A DNA stretch of 64,000 nt, from contig CANLMN010000023.1 in assembly GCA_947492105.1 (NCBI GenBank), forward strand, positions 1-64,000, given 5' to 3'. The DNA comes from an uncultured Aquimarina sp. (GTDB lineage: Bacteria; Bacteroidota; Bacteroidia; Flavobacteriales; Flavobacteriaceae). How positions within the stretch are numbered: the stretch's first letter is position 1; the number at the start of each line of letters is the position of its first letter. Under the pieces are notes generated by a model, which was given only the letters and a program-made list of their open reading frames with translations, ran no database searches and was not told the origin of the DNA. Position numbers and translations under genes: made by a program. Below are positions 35,208 to 44,472 of the stretch, in pieces.

Positions 35208-36179
35208 ATGAAAAGTCGTTTGACAAGATTTTTTTTAATTTTGACGTGGTTTCATGTAATCATGATATCTGCTCAATCTACTGAAGAGAGAGTGTTTGAT
35301 GTAGATTCGCTGCGTAAGGATGTAGAGGGGTATGTGAGGTTTTTGGCATCAGATAATCTCATGGGAAGAGATACTGGGAGTGAGGGCTTAGAGAAAGCGG
35401 CAGTGTTCATTGAAGAGGTGTTTAAGCAGAATGGTGTTTCTGCATATTTTGAAACGTATCGAGATGCTTTTGAAGCGGTTGGTGTGAAAACCCAAAATAT
35501 TGTTGGCTTTATTGAGGGGAATGATCGAGAATTAGCTAAGGAGTTTGTTATTCTCGGTGCTCATTATGATCACATAGGTGCAGCCAAAAAAGTGGGTGAG
35601 GATGTAGTTGCTAACGGAGCTAATGATAATGCAGCAGGGGTTGCTGCAGTGTTGGCAATGTCGAAATACTATGCAGAAAATAAGAGTAACAAAAGAAGTG
35701 TGCTTTTTGTACTTTTTGGTGCAGAAGAAAAAGGATTACTCGGGTCAGAGCACCTTTCTAATAAACTTAAAAATAAAGGTGTTGATTTGTATGCAATGAT
35801 CAACTTTGAGATGATAGGTGTCCCCTTAAAAGGAAGGACGTACAAGGCGTATATAACGGGATACGAAATTTCAAACATGGCAGAAAAATTAAATAAGTAT
35901 GCAGGACAAGAATTAATTGGTTTCTTACCAAAGGCAAAGGAGTTTAATTTGTTCAAGCGTAGTGATAATTACCCTTTTTACAAAGAATTTGGAGTACCTT
36001 GTCAGACAATATCTACATTTGATTTTACAAACTATCAGTATTACCATCACGTAAATGACGAGGTGTCAAAGCTTGACTTTGTGCATATGGCTAATATAAT
36101 ATATGATTGTACTACAGCTATAAAAAAGCTAGTTAATACGCAGACAAAAGAGATTCAACTTAATGTGTCACAGAAATGA
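35208..36179 (+). CDS. M28 family aminopeptidase
   Basis: I start at ATG 35208 (MKSRLTRFFLILTWFHVIMI..AQS, a clean signal peptide) instead of GTG 35181. Zinc ligands of the M28 fold are visible: GAHYDHIG (His, Asp pair), NGANDNAAGVAAVLAM (bridging Asp), FGAEEKGLLGS (catalytic and ligand Glu), and the late ligand His in YQYYHHVNDEVSKLDF. The enzyme is exported, and probably removes N-terminal residues from peptides in the periplasm or outside. About 323 residues, normal for flavobacterial members. Its stop overlaps the SDR start (ATGA), so the two genes are coupled. Confidence 0.92.
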   Translation: MKSRLTRFFLILTWFHVIMISAQSTEERVFDVDSLRKDVEGYVRFLASDNLMGRDTGSEGLEKAAVFIEEVFKQNGVSAYFETYRDAFEAVGVKTQNIVGFIEGNDRELAKEFVILGAHYDHIGAAKKVGEDVVANGANDNAAGVAAVLAMSKYYAENKSNKRSVLFVLFGAEEKGLLGSEHLSNKLKNKGVDLYAMINFEMIGVPLKGRTYKAYITGYEISNMAEKLNKYAGQELIGFLPKAKEFNLFKRSDNYPFYKEFGVPCQTISTFDFTNYQYYHHVNDEVSKLDFVHMANIIYDCTTAIKKLVNTQTKEIQLNVSQK

Positions 36180-36856
36180 AAAAAATAGTAATTACTGGAG
36201 CAAGTAGAGGTATAGGCTATGAGCTGGCGTGTTTATATGCAGATGCAGGACATCAAGTGTTAGCATTATCTCGAAATGAGAAGCCGATGAAAATGTTGAA
36301 GCATGATAATATTAGTGCTTTTTCCTTTGATTTAGGAGATACTGATGATTTGGATAAACTGGTAACTTTTGTGAAAGAAGATTGGGAGACTGTTGATGTA
36401 TTGATTAATAATGCTGGGAAGTTGATCAACAAACCTTTTGAAGAATTGACAACCGTGGATTTTGAAGAAGTTTATAAGGTAAACGTGTTTGGAGTGGCGG
36501 CTGCTACAAAAGTGTTGTTGCCGTATATGAAAAAAGGAAGCCATGTGGTAACCATTAGTAGTATGGGTGGAGTTCGAGGAAGTGCCAAATTCCCTGGTTT
36601 GGCAGCATATAGTTCTAGCAAAGGAGCGGTGATTACATTAAGTGAATTATTGGCAGAGGAGTATAAAGAACAAGGAATCGCTTTTAATGTTTTGGCGCTT
36701 GGTGCTGTGCAGACAGAGATGTTAGAAGAAGCTTTTCCAGGTTACAAAGCACCTTTATCTGCAAGAGAAATGGCGTCTTACATTTATGATTTCTCATTAA
36801 AAGGAAATAGATTTTATAACGGAAAGGTTCTGGAGGTTTCTAGTAGTACGCCTTGA
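36176..36856 (+). CDS. Short-chain dehydrogenase/reductase (SDR)
   Basis: A classical SDR: the cofactor-binding GASRGIGYELA motif (8-18), NNAGKL, then the catalytic Ser in HVVTISSMGGVRGSAKF and YSSSKGAV (Tyr/Lys near residue 145). The Arg after the second strand (LSRNEKP) suggests NADP preference. 226 residues. The substrate cannot be named from sequence. The 4-bp overlap with the M28 peptidase gene suggests one transcript, without a clear pathway link. Confidence 0.9.
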   Translation: MKKIVITGASRGIGYELACLYADAGHQVLALSRNEKPMKMLKHDNISAFSFDLGDTDDLDKLVTFVKEDWETVDVLINNAGKLINKPFEELTTVDFEEVYKVNVFGVAAATKVLLPYMKKGSHVVTISSMGGVRGSAKFPGLAAYSSSKGAVITLSELLAEEYKEQGIAFNVLALGAVQTEMLEEAFPGYKAPLSAREMASYIYDFSLKGNRFYNGKVLEVSSSTP

Positions 36857-37170
36857 TTCGTCTTATGCTTTTGGTGTTTTGTGTACTAGTCTAGATACCT
36901 AATAAGTCAGTCGATTGGGTGGAGCTTCAAAAAAAAGAGAATATCTTTTGTGTTATTGATAGATGGGTGTCCAATCTCTTAAATTAGATAATGTCAAAAA
37001 AAGAATGCGAATGTAGTTTTTTTGGTAAGAAAGGGATATCGGCATTCATAGTACGGCTATTGTGTATCAATATTTTTAAAAGCGTAAAAGAGTAGCATTT
37101 TTTTGACTTTTTTGTGTGTCAAGTAGTTTTGAGGCTTCTGGTATATTTTGTATTTTGCAGAGTAATAGAT
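36857..37170. other. Intergenic region before the SprT-like gene
   Basis: 314 bp. A 34-codon frame (36991-37095, MSKKECECSFFGKKGISAFI...) exists but has nothing to support it. No RNA gene or repeat family member was recognised. Confidence 0.4.
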
Positions 37171-37770
37171 ATGAAAAAAATCTTAGCTAGATACATTCCA
37201 GAAAGAGCTGTAGCTTCATTGTTTGATATGATTGTGGAGTATAATGTGCATTTAAAAATAGTTAATGAGCGTGTCACGAGACATGGTGATTATCGCAAAA
37301 TGCCTGACGGAACACATCAGATTACAGTTAATGCTAATCTTAATCCTTATCGATTTCTTATAACGCTGATTCATGAGATAGCACATTTAGTGGCTTTTCA
37401 GAAATATGGGAGAATGATTAAACCCCATGGGCTGGAGTGGAAACATACATTTCAGCAGCTAATGCTACCTTATATTAACCCAGAGATTTTTCCAACAAAA
37501 TTGGTGCCACTGATTGCAAATCATTTTCGCAACCCAAAAGCAAGCAGTGATACTGATGCCCCGTTGGCAATAGCACTAAAGCAATTTGATCCGCCCACTG
37601 ATAAGAATTATATTTTCGAGCTACCAATGGGCAGTGTTTTCAGAATTCATAATGGTAGAGTTTTTAAAAAGGGCAAGAAAAGAGTAAAGCGATATGAATG
37701 TTTGGAGCTTGAGAATGGTCAGGTATATCTCTTTAGTCCAAATGCAGAAGTGGATCTTGTGGAAAATTGA
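37171..37770 (+). CDS. SprT-like zinc metalloprotease domain protein
   Basis: I start at ATG 37171 (MKKILARYIPERAVASLFDM); the 19 codons upstream in the same frame are hydrophobic and not family-like. The zincin motif HEIAH (68-72) sits in RFLITLIHEIAHLVAFQKYG and is followed by HGLEWKHTFQQLM, the SprT/Spartan pattern. The C-terminal half has a beta-rich segment (GSVFRIHNGRVFKKGKKRVK) but no CxxC zinc ribbon. 199 residues, cytoplasmic. Its role is unknown; a DNA-protein crosslink or protein-processing protease is possible by family. manC follows 37 bp downstream. Confidence 0.88.
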   Translation: MKKILARYIPERAVASLFDMIVEYNVHLKIVNERVTRHGDYRKMPDGTHQITVNANLNPYRFLITLIHEIAHLVAFQKYGRMIKPHGLEWKHTFQQLMLPYINPEIFPTKLVPLIANHFRNPKASSDTDAPLAIALKQFDPPTDKNYIFELPMGSVFRIHNGRVFKKGKKRVKRYECLELENGQVYLFSPNAEVDLVEN

Positions 37771-37807
37771 AGGGCATCCTATAAATAAATAAAGAATCAA
37801 AAGAGAT

Positions 37808-38896
37808 ATGAATAAAAATAATTATGCAGTTATAATGGCTGGCGGAGTGGGGTCAAGATTTTGGCCGGTGAGCAAAGTTGATTTCCCAAAGCAGTTTCAT
37901 GATATGTTGGGTACGGGCCAAACACTGATACAGCGAACTTATAGTAGATTGTTGAAATGTATTCCTGCGCAAAACATTTTGATCTTGACAAATGAACGTT
38001 ATTTAGATCTTGTTATGGAGCAATTGCCTGATATTCATTTGAGACAAGTCGTTACAGAACCTGCAATGCGTAATACAGCTCCTTGTATTTTGTACGCAGC
38101 ATTAAAAATACAAAAAGAAAACCCCGATGCACAGATGATTGTAGCGCCAAGTGATCATTGGATTGAGGATGAAGAGGCCTTTACAAGGGATTTGAATCAA
38201 TGTTTTGAAGCATGCGCTAAGAATGATATATTGATGACTCTGGGGATACAGCCTACTTTTCCCAATACAGGATATGGATATATAGAATATGACAAGGAAG
38301 CTACAATAACAATAAAGAAAGTAGAACAATTTCGTGAAAAGCCCAATTATGAAACAGCAAAAGAGTTCGTGTCTGCGGGTAATTTTTTGTGGAATGCAGG
38401 GATCTTTATATGGAGTGTTGCTTGTGTTGTCAAAGCATTTGAACAGTTTCAACCCAAAATGATGTCCTTATTCGCAAAAGGTATTTCGTCATACAATACG
38501 TTGCAAGAACCCGATTTTATACAGGAGAATTATCCAATAGCAGAGGATATTTCTATAGATTATGCTATTTTAGAACAGGCAACGAATGTTCATGTGCTAC
38601 CAGCAACTTTTGATTGGAATGATTTAGGGACTTGGGGGTCATTGTATGATAAATTAGAGCAAACAAAACCAACGAGGGATAAAAACGCGGTTGTTAATGC
38701 CAGAGTTTTGGCATCCAATGCTGTTGGAAATATGATTAAGACGGACTCAAATAAAATTGTTGTTATTGAGGGGTTAGAGGATTTTATTATAGTAGATGAG
38801 CAAGAGGTGTTAATGGTGTATCCCAAATCCAAAGAGCAAGAAATTAAAGAGACTAGAAAACAAATCAATGAATTATTCGGAAAGCAATATATCTAG
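37808..38896 (+). CDS. manC: Mannose-1-phosphate guanylyltransferase
   Basis: It makes GDP-mannose from mannose-1-P and GTP for glycans and exopolysaccharide. The nucleotidyltransferase signature GGVGSRFWPVSKVDFPKQF (12-30) is complete, followed by ILTNERYLDLVMEQLP, APSDHWIEDEEAF and FREKPNYETAKEFV (with a conserved EKP), GNFLWNAGIFIW and TFDWNDLGTWGSLYD. 362 residues means only the transferase module; no fused phosphomannose isomerase domain is present. It lies between the SprT-like gene and the DUF389 gene with short gaps. Confidence 0.95.
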   Translation: MNKNNYAVIMAGGVGSRFWPVSKVDFPKQFHDMLGTGQTLIQRTYSRLLKCIPAQNILILTNERYLDLVMEQLPDIHLRQVVTEPAMRNTAPCILYAALKIQKENPDAQMIVAPSDHWIEDEEAFTRDLNQCFEACAKNDILMTLGIQPTFPNTGYGYIEYDKEATITIKKVEQFREKPNYETAKEFVSAGNFLWNAGIFIWSVACVVKAFEQFQPKMMSLFAKGISSYNTLQEPDFIQENYPIAEDISIDYAILEQATNVHVLPATFDWNDLGTWGSLYDKLEQTKPTRDKNAVVNARVLASNAVGNMIKTDSNKIVVIEGLEDFIIVDEQEVLMVYPKSKEQEIKETRKQINELFGKQYI

Positions 38897-38909
38897 AAAC
38901 TAGTATGCT

Positions 38910-40394
38910 ATGGAAGAAACTACTAATAATGCAGAAGGGGATAAAAAAGAACAACAAGTACAACAAGAACAGCAGGATCAGAAAGTAGCAGACCAAAAAG
39001 CTGCTGTAAAACAGGATGCCAAGGGTTTGTGGCTTAGTTTTACGACCTTTCTCAAAGAATTACTGGATTTTAGACATGATACAGATCGCGAGAGTACAAT
39101 AGAACTAATCAAGGCAGATATCCCATTTAAAGGGGCTACGGCTTGGATTTTGATTTGCTCTATATTTGTGGCGTCCATAGGACTCAATGCTAATTCCATT
39201 CCAGTAGTGATCGGAGCGATGTTGATTTCTCCACTTATGGGGCCTATCCTTGGAATGGGAATGTCTATAGCAATTAATGATATAGACACACTTAGAAAAT
39301 CATTGATTAATTTCGGCGTGATGGTGGTACTCAGTGTGTTGACAGCATTCTTGTTTTTTTATTTTTTTCCGCTCAAGGTAGAATCCTCAGAGTTATTAGC
39401 TCGTACCAAACCTGATATTAGAGACGTGTTGATTGCCTTTTTTGGAGGGTTGGCTTTGATTATAGCTCGTACCAAAAAGGGTACTATTGCAAGTGTTATT
39501 TTTGGTGTAGCAATTGCAACTGCTCTGATGCCTCCACTCTGTACTGTTGGTTTTGGATTGGCTATAGGGAAACCACTATACGCACTCGGGGCAATGTATT
39601 TATTTATCATCAATACTATTTTTATTGCACTAGCAACATTTATTGTTCTTAAGGTATTGAAGTTTCCTATGAAACGTTATGCAAACTCTGCAAGGCGAAG
39701 AGCAATTGCTCGTTTAGCCTCCTTTGTAGCTGTTTTAGTAATGATTCCTGCAGTGTATATTTTTGTTAAAACTTTGGGAGAGACGAGGTCTATGGGAGAT
39801 TATGAGCGATTTATGTTGACAGAAATTGAGGGAAATGATCAGTTGTATCTTCGTAAGCCTTTATATGATTATAGGAATAAAACCATCAAGCTTTATTTTG
39901 ATGGTGAAATTTCGGACGCTACTGTTAGCGACTTACAAAATGAGATAAAGAATTATAAGAATATTAGTGATTTTACCTTAATGATCCGAGGTAATAAGTC
40001 ACGTGGTATTGATCAGGTATCCAAAGCATATAATAGAGCAATTGACGAACTGGATCGTTTAGGGAATACGAATGACGCATTAAATGTGCAGGTAAATGTT
40101 TTGAAGGTTAAAATAGATAGTTTACAGAGGGCTTTAACAGTACTTCAAAAAGCTCGACCAGAAACGTTTTCTTTTACCATGATTGCAAAAGATGCCAAAA
40201 TTCGATTTCCGGATTTAGAATCCTTGCGGTATGGAGAAATAGTTCGTTCTAATTTTATCAAAGTAGATACACTCAAGGTGGTTTTTCCAAAATGGCGCTT
40301 TAAGGTTACGGATAGTTTGAATCAAGTACGTGAAAAAAAACTACGAGAATGGATGACCAAAGAAATGAAAGTGGATACACTTATTATGGAGTAG
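38910..40394 (+). CDS. DUF389 membrane protein (TIGR00341-like)
   Basis: A Gln/Lys-rich cytoplasmic start (EQQVQQEQQDQKVADQKA) precedes a DUF389 membrane domain: IKADIPFKGATAWILICSIF, NSIPVVIGAMLISPLMGPIL, GMGMSIAINDIDTLRKSL, RTKKGTIASVIFGVAIATAL. There are six to seven predicted helices up to about residue 290. The C-terminal ~200 residues are soluble and contain a coiled-coil stretch (VNVLKVKIDSLQRALTVLQK). Function is unknown for the family. It is 13 bp downstream of manC. Confidence 0.88.
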   Translation: MEETTNNAEGDKKEQQVQQEQQDQKVADQKAAVKQDAKGLWLSFTTFLKELLDFRHDTDRESTIELIKADIPFKGATAWILICSIFVASIGLNANSIPVVIGAMLISPLMGPILGMGMSIAINDIDTLRKSLINFGVMVVLSVLTAFLFFYFFPLKVESSELLARTKPDIRDVLIAFFGGLALIIARTKKGTIASVIFGVAIATALMPPLCTVGFGLAIGKPLYALGAMYLFIINTIFIALATFIVLKVLKFPMKRYANSARRRAIARLASFVAVLVMIPAVYIFVKTLGETRSMGDYERFMLTEIEGNDQLYLRKPLYDYRNKTIKLYFDGEISDATVSDLQNEIKNYKNISDFTLMIRGNKSRGIDQVSKAYNRAIDELDRLGNTNDALNVQVNVLKVKIDSLQRALTVLQKARPETFSFTMIAKDAKIRFPDLESLRYGEIVRSNFIKVDTLKVVFPKWRFKVTDSLNQVREKKLREWMTKEMKVDTLIME

Positions 40395-40721
40395 TTCTTT
40401 CTTCTAATACCAAATTAGTTATATAATGGCGCATCATATCGTCTTGTTTATATATTCTTTAGCTAAGGATATACAATAGTGTCATGATGTTTGTACATAA
40501 AAAATAACAGTATCATTAATACGAATTCATGTACCTAAATTGTATAAAGATATTTTTTTACTCTTCTCTACTATAATGAAATGAAGCGTATTCTTTGATT
40601 ATGCCTAGGTAGTATGATTTGAGTTAATGGCAGTTCATTGCGGTTCTCTTTCTTTATGTAAATTATCATCGTAGGGTGATCACGAATTTTATAGGGTATA
40701 AATAAGTAAAAAACAGAAGTA
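40395..40721. other. Convergent intergenic region with a family B repeat
   Basis: 327 bp between the DUF389 gene and mlaF. Apart from the repeat at 40412-40541 nothing is recognisable. Confidence 0.5.
40412..40541 (-). repeat. Family B intergenic repeat, copy 3
   Basis: On the minus strand it reads AATTTAGGTACATGAATTCG, TAATGATACTGTTATTTTTT, ATGTACAAACATCATGACAC, then CCTTAGCTAAAGAATATATA. It aligns along its full length with copy 4, which also lies at a convergent 3' junction. Confidence 0.7.
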
Positions 40722-41486
40722 TTATAGACCTTTCAATTGAGCATCACGAACTTTTTTGAACAAATTAGAGGAATATACAAAATCAGTAACGGCTTTATTA
40801 TCTGTAGTAAAAATTTGACTTTTATCACCTTCCCACTCCAAATGACCTTTTTGTAAGAAGATAATTTTTTCTCCTATTTCCATGACAGAGTTCATGTCAT
40901 GTGTGTTAATTACGGTTGTGATGTCATATTCTTCAGTGATTTCTTTGATCAGATTATCTATTACGATTGCTGTTCGTGGATCAAGACCAGAATTAGGTTC
41001 ATCACAGAATAGGTATTTTGGACGTGTTACAATTGCTCTGGCAATCGCTACACGTTTTTGCATTCCTCCACTAATTTCTGAAGGAAGTTTTTTGTGCGCG
41101 TTTTCTAGATTGACACGTTCCAAAACAGCGTGCACCCGTTCTAGCATTTCTGTTTTCTTTTGTTTGGTAAACATTTGTAGCGGAAACATCACATTTTCTT
41201 CTACCGTCATAGAGTCAAAAAGTGCACTTCCTTGAAATACCATTCCCATTTGTTGTCGCAGGGAACGTTGTTCTTCGGGGGATAAATTGGTGTAAGAAAT
41301 GCCGTCGTAGAGAATAGAGCCTTCTTCTGGTACAAAAAGACCTAAGAGACATTTGAGAAATACCGTTTTTCCACTACCACTGGTGCCAATAATAAGATTT
41401 GTTTTGCCCCGCTCAAAAGAAGTAGTAATTCCTTTTAGAATTGCTTCTCCATTAAAACCTTTGTGTAAATTGGTTACTTCTATCAT
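40722..41486 (-). CDS. mlaF: ABC transporter ATPase of the Mla lipid-transport system
   Basis: It powers phospholipid traffic between the inner and outer membranes. From ATG 41486 (MIEVTNLHKGFNGEAILKGI) the protein has 254 residues. This start forms an ATGA overlap with the mlaE stop, whereas the longer frame adds 20 residues foreign to ABC proteins. Motifs: Walker A GTSGSGKT (34-41), Q-loop MGMVFQGSALFDSMTVEENV (typical of MlaF), signature SGGMQKRVAIARAI, Walker B YLFCDEPNSGLD. The MCE protein MlaD is not adjacent in this window. Confidence 0.93.
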   Translation of the reverse strand: MIEVTNLHKGFNGEAILKGITTSFERGKTNLIIGTSGSGKTVFLKCLLGLFVPEEGSILYDGISYTNLSPEEQRSLRQQMGMVFQGSALFDSMTVEENVMFPLQMFTKQKKTEMLERVHAVLERVNLENAHKKLPSEISGGMQKRVAIARAIVTRPKYLFCDEPNSGLDPRTAIVIDNLIKEITEEYDITTVINTHDMNSVMEIGEKIIFLQKGHLEWEGDKSQIFTTDNKAVTDFVYSSNLFKKVRDAQLKGL

Positions 41487-42223
41487 GAGCTCAATAGTAA
41501 TTGGGTGAGAATATAATTTCCTATAATTATTGCAACACTTGTCCAAACAAAAGAAGTGGTGCTTGCTTTTCCTACCTCTAGCGCCCCGCCTTTCATATAA
41601 TATCCATGAAATGAGGGAATGGTAGCTAGGAGAAATGCAAAAAGGAGTGTTTTGAGAAATGCATACACCAAATGAAATGGAATAAACTCGTCTTGTAATC
41701 CAGTAATAAATTCATCGCTAGATAAGAATCCTCCGTAGACTCCTGCGATATATCCTCCCAAAATCCCTAAAAACATAGAGATAGCGATTAGAAAAGGATA
41801 CGTCATCATCGCAATAATTTTAGGGAATACAAGGTAGTTTAGAGAGTTAATTCCCATAACTTCCAAGGCGTCGATTTGTTCCGTAACACGCATAGTTCCT
41901 ATACTAGAGGTTATAAATGACCCTACTTTTCCTGCCATAATTACAGAAATAAACGTAGGAGCAAACTCTAGGATTACTGACTGTCTTGAGGCAAAACCTA
42001 TAAGTTGACGCGGAATAATTGGATTCGTCAGGTTCAGTGCCGTTTGTATGGCGACTACTGCACCAATAAAAAACGAAATAAACGCAACGATACCCAAAGA
42101 CCCTATAATAAGGTCATCTATCTCCTTGAGAGTAAGGCTTCTCAAAACGGAGCCTTTTGTCATTCGGCCAAAAACGCCTTTTAACATCAAAAAATAACGC
42201 CCGATGGCATCTAAATAAAACAT
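41483..42223 (-). CDS. mlaE: ABC transporter permease of the Mla system
   Basis: MlaE/YrbE-family permease of 246 residues. Hallmarks are FFIGAVVAIQTALNL, LEFAPTFISVIMAGKVGSFI, SIGTMRVTEQIDALEVMGIN (the conserved EQxxAL cytoplasmic loop) and five to six hydrophobic helices. It pairs with the ATPase gene directly downstream. A TTTG...TATTTTTG pair with 16-bp spacing lies shortly upstream on the minus strand and may be the promoter. It is divergent from pafA. Confidence 0.93.
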   Translation of the reverse strand: MFYLDAIGRYFLMLKGVFGRMTKGSVLRSLTLKEIDDLIIGSLGIVAFISFFIGAVVAIQTALNLTNPIIPRQLIGFASRQSVILEFAPTFISVIMAGKVGSFITSSIGTMRVTEQIDALEVMGINSLNYLVFPKIIAMMTYPFLIAISMFLGILGGYIAGVYGGFLSSDEFITGLQDEFIPFHLVYAFLKTLLFAFLLATIPSFHGYYMKGGALEVGKASTTSFVWTSVAIIIGNYILTQLLLSS

Positions 42224-42320
42224 GGAATTCTTTTATGACATCAAAAATAGCCATTTTTTATAAATCAAATGAATTTGGCAGGTTTAACATTGTATTAAAT
42301 ATGGATTGCAGTATATATGG

Positions 42321-42328
42321 TATTTTTG
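42321..42328 (+). promoter_or_regulatory. -7 promoter element upstream of pafA
   Basis: TATTTTTG fits TAnnTTTG, 16 bp before ATG 42345. The nearest TTGs are at 12- and 28-bp spacing, so the -33 site is uncertain. Confidence 0.35.
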
Positions 42329-42344
42329 AAAAAAAACTGCGCAC

Positions 42345-44006
42345 ATGCACAAAAAAATTAAAACAGCCTTATTAGCCCTTTGTTTTGTACATCTAGGAGT
42401 GGCTCAAAAATCTTCAGAAGCAAATGTTAGTGAGGTATCCTTGTATCAAAACCCGAAGTTAGTTGTAGGTATTGTGATAGACCAGATGCGGTATGATTAT
42501 CTGACACGTTTTTATAAACGTTTTGGTGAGGGAGGTTTTAAACGTTTGATTGAAGAAGGGTTTAATTGTAAAAATAATCACTTTAATTATATCCCTACAT
42601 ACACAGGGCCTGGGCATGCATCAATTTATACAGGGACTACTCCGGAGAATCATGGGATTATTTCAAACAATTGGTATAATAAATTTGAAAAGAAAGTAGT
42701 GTATTGTGCAGAGGATCCAAATGTAAAAGCAGTTGGAACTAATAGCCCTATGGAGCAGATGTCTCCACATCGTTTAAAAACAACTACATTAGGTGATCAA
42801 AACCGGTTACATACACAAATGGCAGGAAAAACCATAGGGATTTCTATCAAAGATCGAGGAGCGATTTTGCCAGCAGGTCATACCGCTAATGGAGCGTATT
42901 GGTTTAGGGGAAAAGAAGAAGGTAGATGGGTTACAAGTACTTATTATCGAACAGATCTGCCAAAATGGGTTCGGGATTTTAATGCAGCTGGCAAAGTGGA
43001 TTCTTATGTCAAAGTTTGGAATACTTTATATCCAATTGATTCTTATTCAGAAAGCGGTCCAGATCTGAATGGATTTGAGCAAAGTTTTGAGGGAAAAGAA
43101 ACAGCAACATTTCCGTATAATTTGAAGGAGCTAAAAGAGCAGAATGGCGGGTATGATATCATTAAGTCATCTCCCTACGGAAATAGTTTGGTAGCTGATT
43201 TTGCTATTGCAGCTATAGATGGAGAGGCATTGGGGATGGATTCGATTACGGATGTCTTGACGGTTAGTTTTTCTAGTACAGATTATGTAGGGCATAAGTT
43301 TGGGGTCAATTCCAAGGAGGTTGAGGATACGTATTTGAGGTTGGATAAGGACTTAGCGCGTTTTTTTCAAGTATTAGATGCTAAGGTCGGCGTGGATGCT
43401 TATACGCTTTTCCTTACAGCAGATCATGGAGCTGTTCAAGTGCCTGCGTATCTTAAGTCGGTCAAAATCCCTGCAGGCTACTTTGATCATGAATCTTTTG
43501 AAAAAGCAGTAAATTCATATGTATTGACAGCTTTTGGAACAGCATCCTTCATCGAGAAAATAAGTAACGATCAAGTGTTTTTTGATTATAAAGAGTTGGA
43601 AAGAGAAAAACTCGACCCAGAGGTGTTGCAAAAAAAAATAGCACATTTTATCTTGCAATATAAACAGGTGGATAAAGTGTATACGAGGTCACAATTGACT
43701 TCAGGGACTTTTACGGCAGGAATAGCAGCATTGGTCCAAAAAGGGTTTAATCAAAGCCGTAGCGGAGATGTCGTATATGTGCTTAGTCCAGCTACAATTG
43801 TCTATCCAAAGAAAGGTTCTACGCACGGTAGTGGTAATTCATATGATACTCATGCACCATTATTGTTTTATGGAAAAGGTATTAAAAAAGGAAGTACTGT
43901 TCGCAAAACCTTTGTAACAGATATTGCACCGACTATGACCAGTTTGTTAGGGATAGCGTTTCCTAATGGTTGTACGGGGAGTGTTTTGTCTGATGTTATG
44001 GAGTAA
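42345..44006 (+). CDS. pafA: PafA-type secreted alkaline phosphatase
   Basis: A monoesterase of the alkaline phosphatase superfamily that releases phosphate outside the cytoplasm. The signal peptide is MHKKIKTALLALCFVHLGVA. The first metal ligand is Asp in VGIVIDQMRYDYLTRF. The nucleophile is Thr87 in PTYTGPGHASIYTG. ISNNWYN (Asn108/109) and the KDR motif at 169-171 correspond in spacing to PafA Asn100, Lys162 and Arg164, which read the phosphate monoester. Later ligands are in SSTDYVGHKFG, LTADHGAVQVP and GSGNSYDTHAPLLFYGKG. 553 residues, normal length. Confidence 0.93.
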   Translation: MHKKIKTALLALCFVHLGVAQKSSEANVSEVSLYQNPKLVVGIVIDQMRYDYLTRFYKRFGEGGFKRLIEEGFNCKNNHFNYIPTYTGPGHASIYTGTTPENHGIISNNWYNKFEKKVVYCAEDPNVKAVGTNSPMEQMSPHRLKTTTLGDQNRLHTQMAGKTIGISIKDRGAILPAGHTANGAYWFRGKEEGRWVTSTYYRTDLPKWVRDFNAAGKVDSYVKVWNTLYPIDSYSESGPDLNGFEQSFEGKETATFPYNLKELKEQNGGYDIIKSSPYGNSLVADFAIAAIDGEALGMDSITDVLTVSFSSTDYVGHKFGVNSKEVEDTYLRLDKDLARFFQVLDAKVGVDAYTLFLTADHGAVQVPAYLKSVKIPAGYFDHESFEKAVNSYVLTAFGTASFIEKISNDQVFFDYKELEREKLDPEVLQKKIAHFILQYKQVDKVYTRSQLTSGTFTAGIAALVQKGFNQSRSGDVVYVLSPATIVYPKKGSTHGSGNSYDTHAPLLFYGKGIKKGSTVRKTFVTDIAPTMTSLLGIAFPNGCTGSVLSDVME

Positions 44007-44171
44007 TAGAATTTTAAGTTGAGCAGTCAAGATTACGATTGTGTCAATGACCAAATATATGATACGTTGTCTTTTGAAGGTAGGAGACTATGCTGGCTCA
44101 AGTTTAACCTCATTGCGCAAAAAGCGTACTTTTTTTGAATAGTATTAGTGTGTCCAAATATTTTTGTGCTA

Positions 44172-44211
44172 AAAAAAAAGCCCGACACTATTTTTAATGA
44201 TAGTATCGAGC
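44172..44211 (-). terminator. Minus-strand terminator for the beta-helix gene
   Basis: On the minus strand GCTCGATACTA and TAGTGTCGGGC pair (with wobbles) and are followed by nine T. It lies beyond the family B repeat, so the repeat would be transcribed in the 3' UTR. Confidence 0.65.
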
Positions 44212-44257
44212 CGTGTATTTACAGTTTTAGAAGGGCAGAGTTATCTACCTTATAACA

Positions 44258-44381
44258 GATTAGTATATGATTTGGCATATCGCCTTGTTCGTATATTCTA
44301 TAGCTAAGGATATGTACTAGCATCACGATGTTTTTACATAAAAAATAACAGTGTGATTAAAACGAATTTATATGCCTAAAT
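44258..44381 (-). repeat. Family B intergenic repeat, copy 4
   Basis: Reverse orientation, complete: AATTTAGGCATATAAATTCG, CACACTGTTATTTTTTATGT, AAAAACATCGTGATGCTAGT, CCTTAGCTATAGAATATACG. Its ends show a short inverted GGCATAT/ATATGCC match. Confidence 0.7.
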
Positions 44382-44472
44382 TAGTGTTACTTCTGAAATT
44401 GATTTATAACCTAGCTTTTGTTCCTTGTTAAAAATGTAGTTTATGAACAAAGACGGTCAGCCATTAGACAAG

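Larger units (their letters stand above)
44007..44472. other. Convergent intergenic region between pafA and the beta-helix gene
   Basis: 466 bp with a minus-strand terminator (44172-44211) and a family B repeat (44258-44381). No gene is seen. Confidence 0.5.

Noticed and set aside
36991-37095. 34-codon frame with two Cys near its start
   Set aside because: Too short and without a ribosome binding site, family or context.
13394-44381. Family B repeats as a riboswitch or tRNA-like element
   Set aside because: Copies lie at gene 3' ends in both orientations, not in leaders, and no conserved tRNA or riboswitch core is visible.
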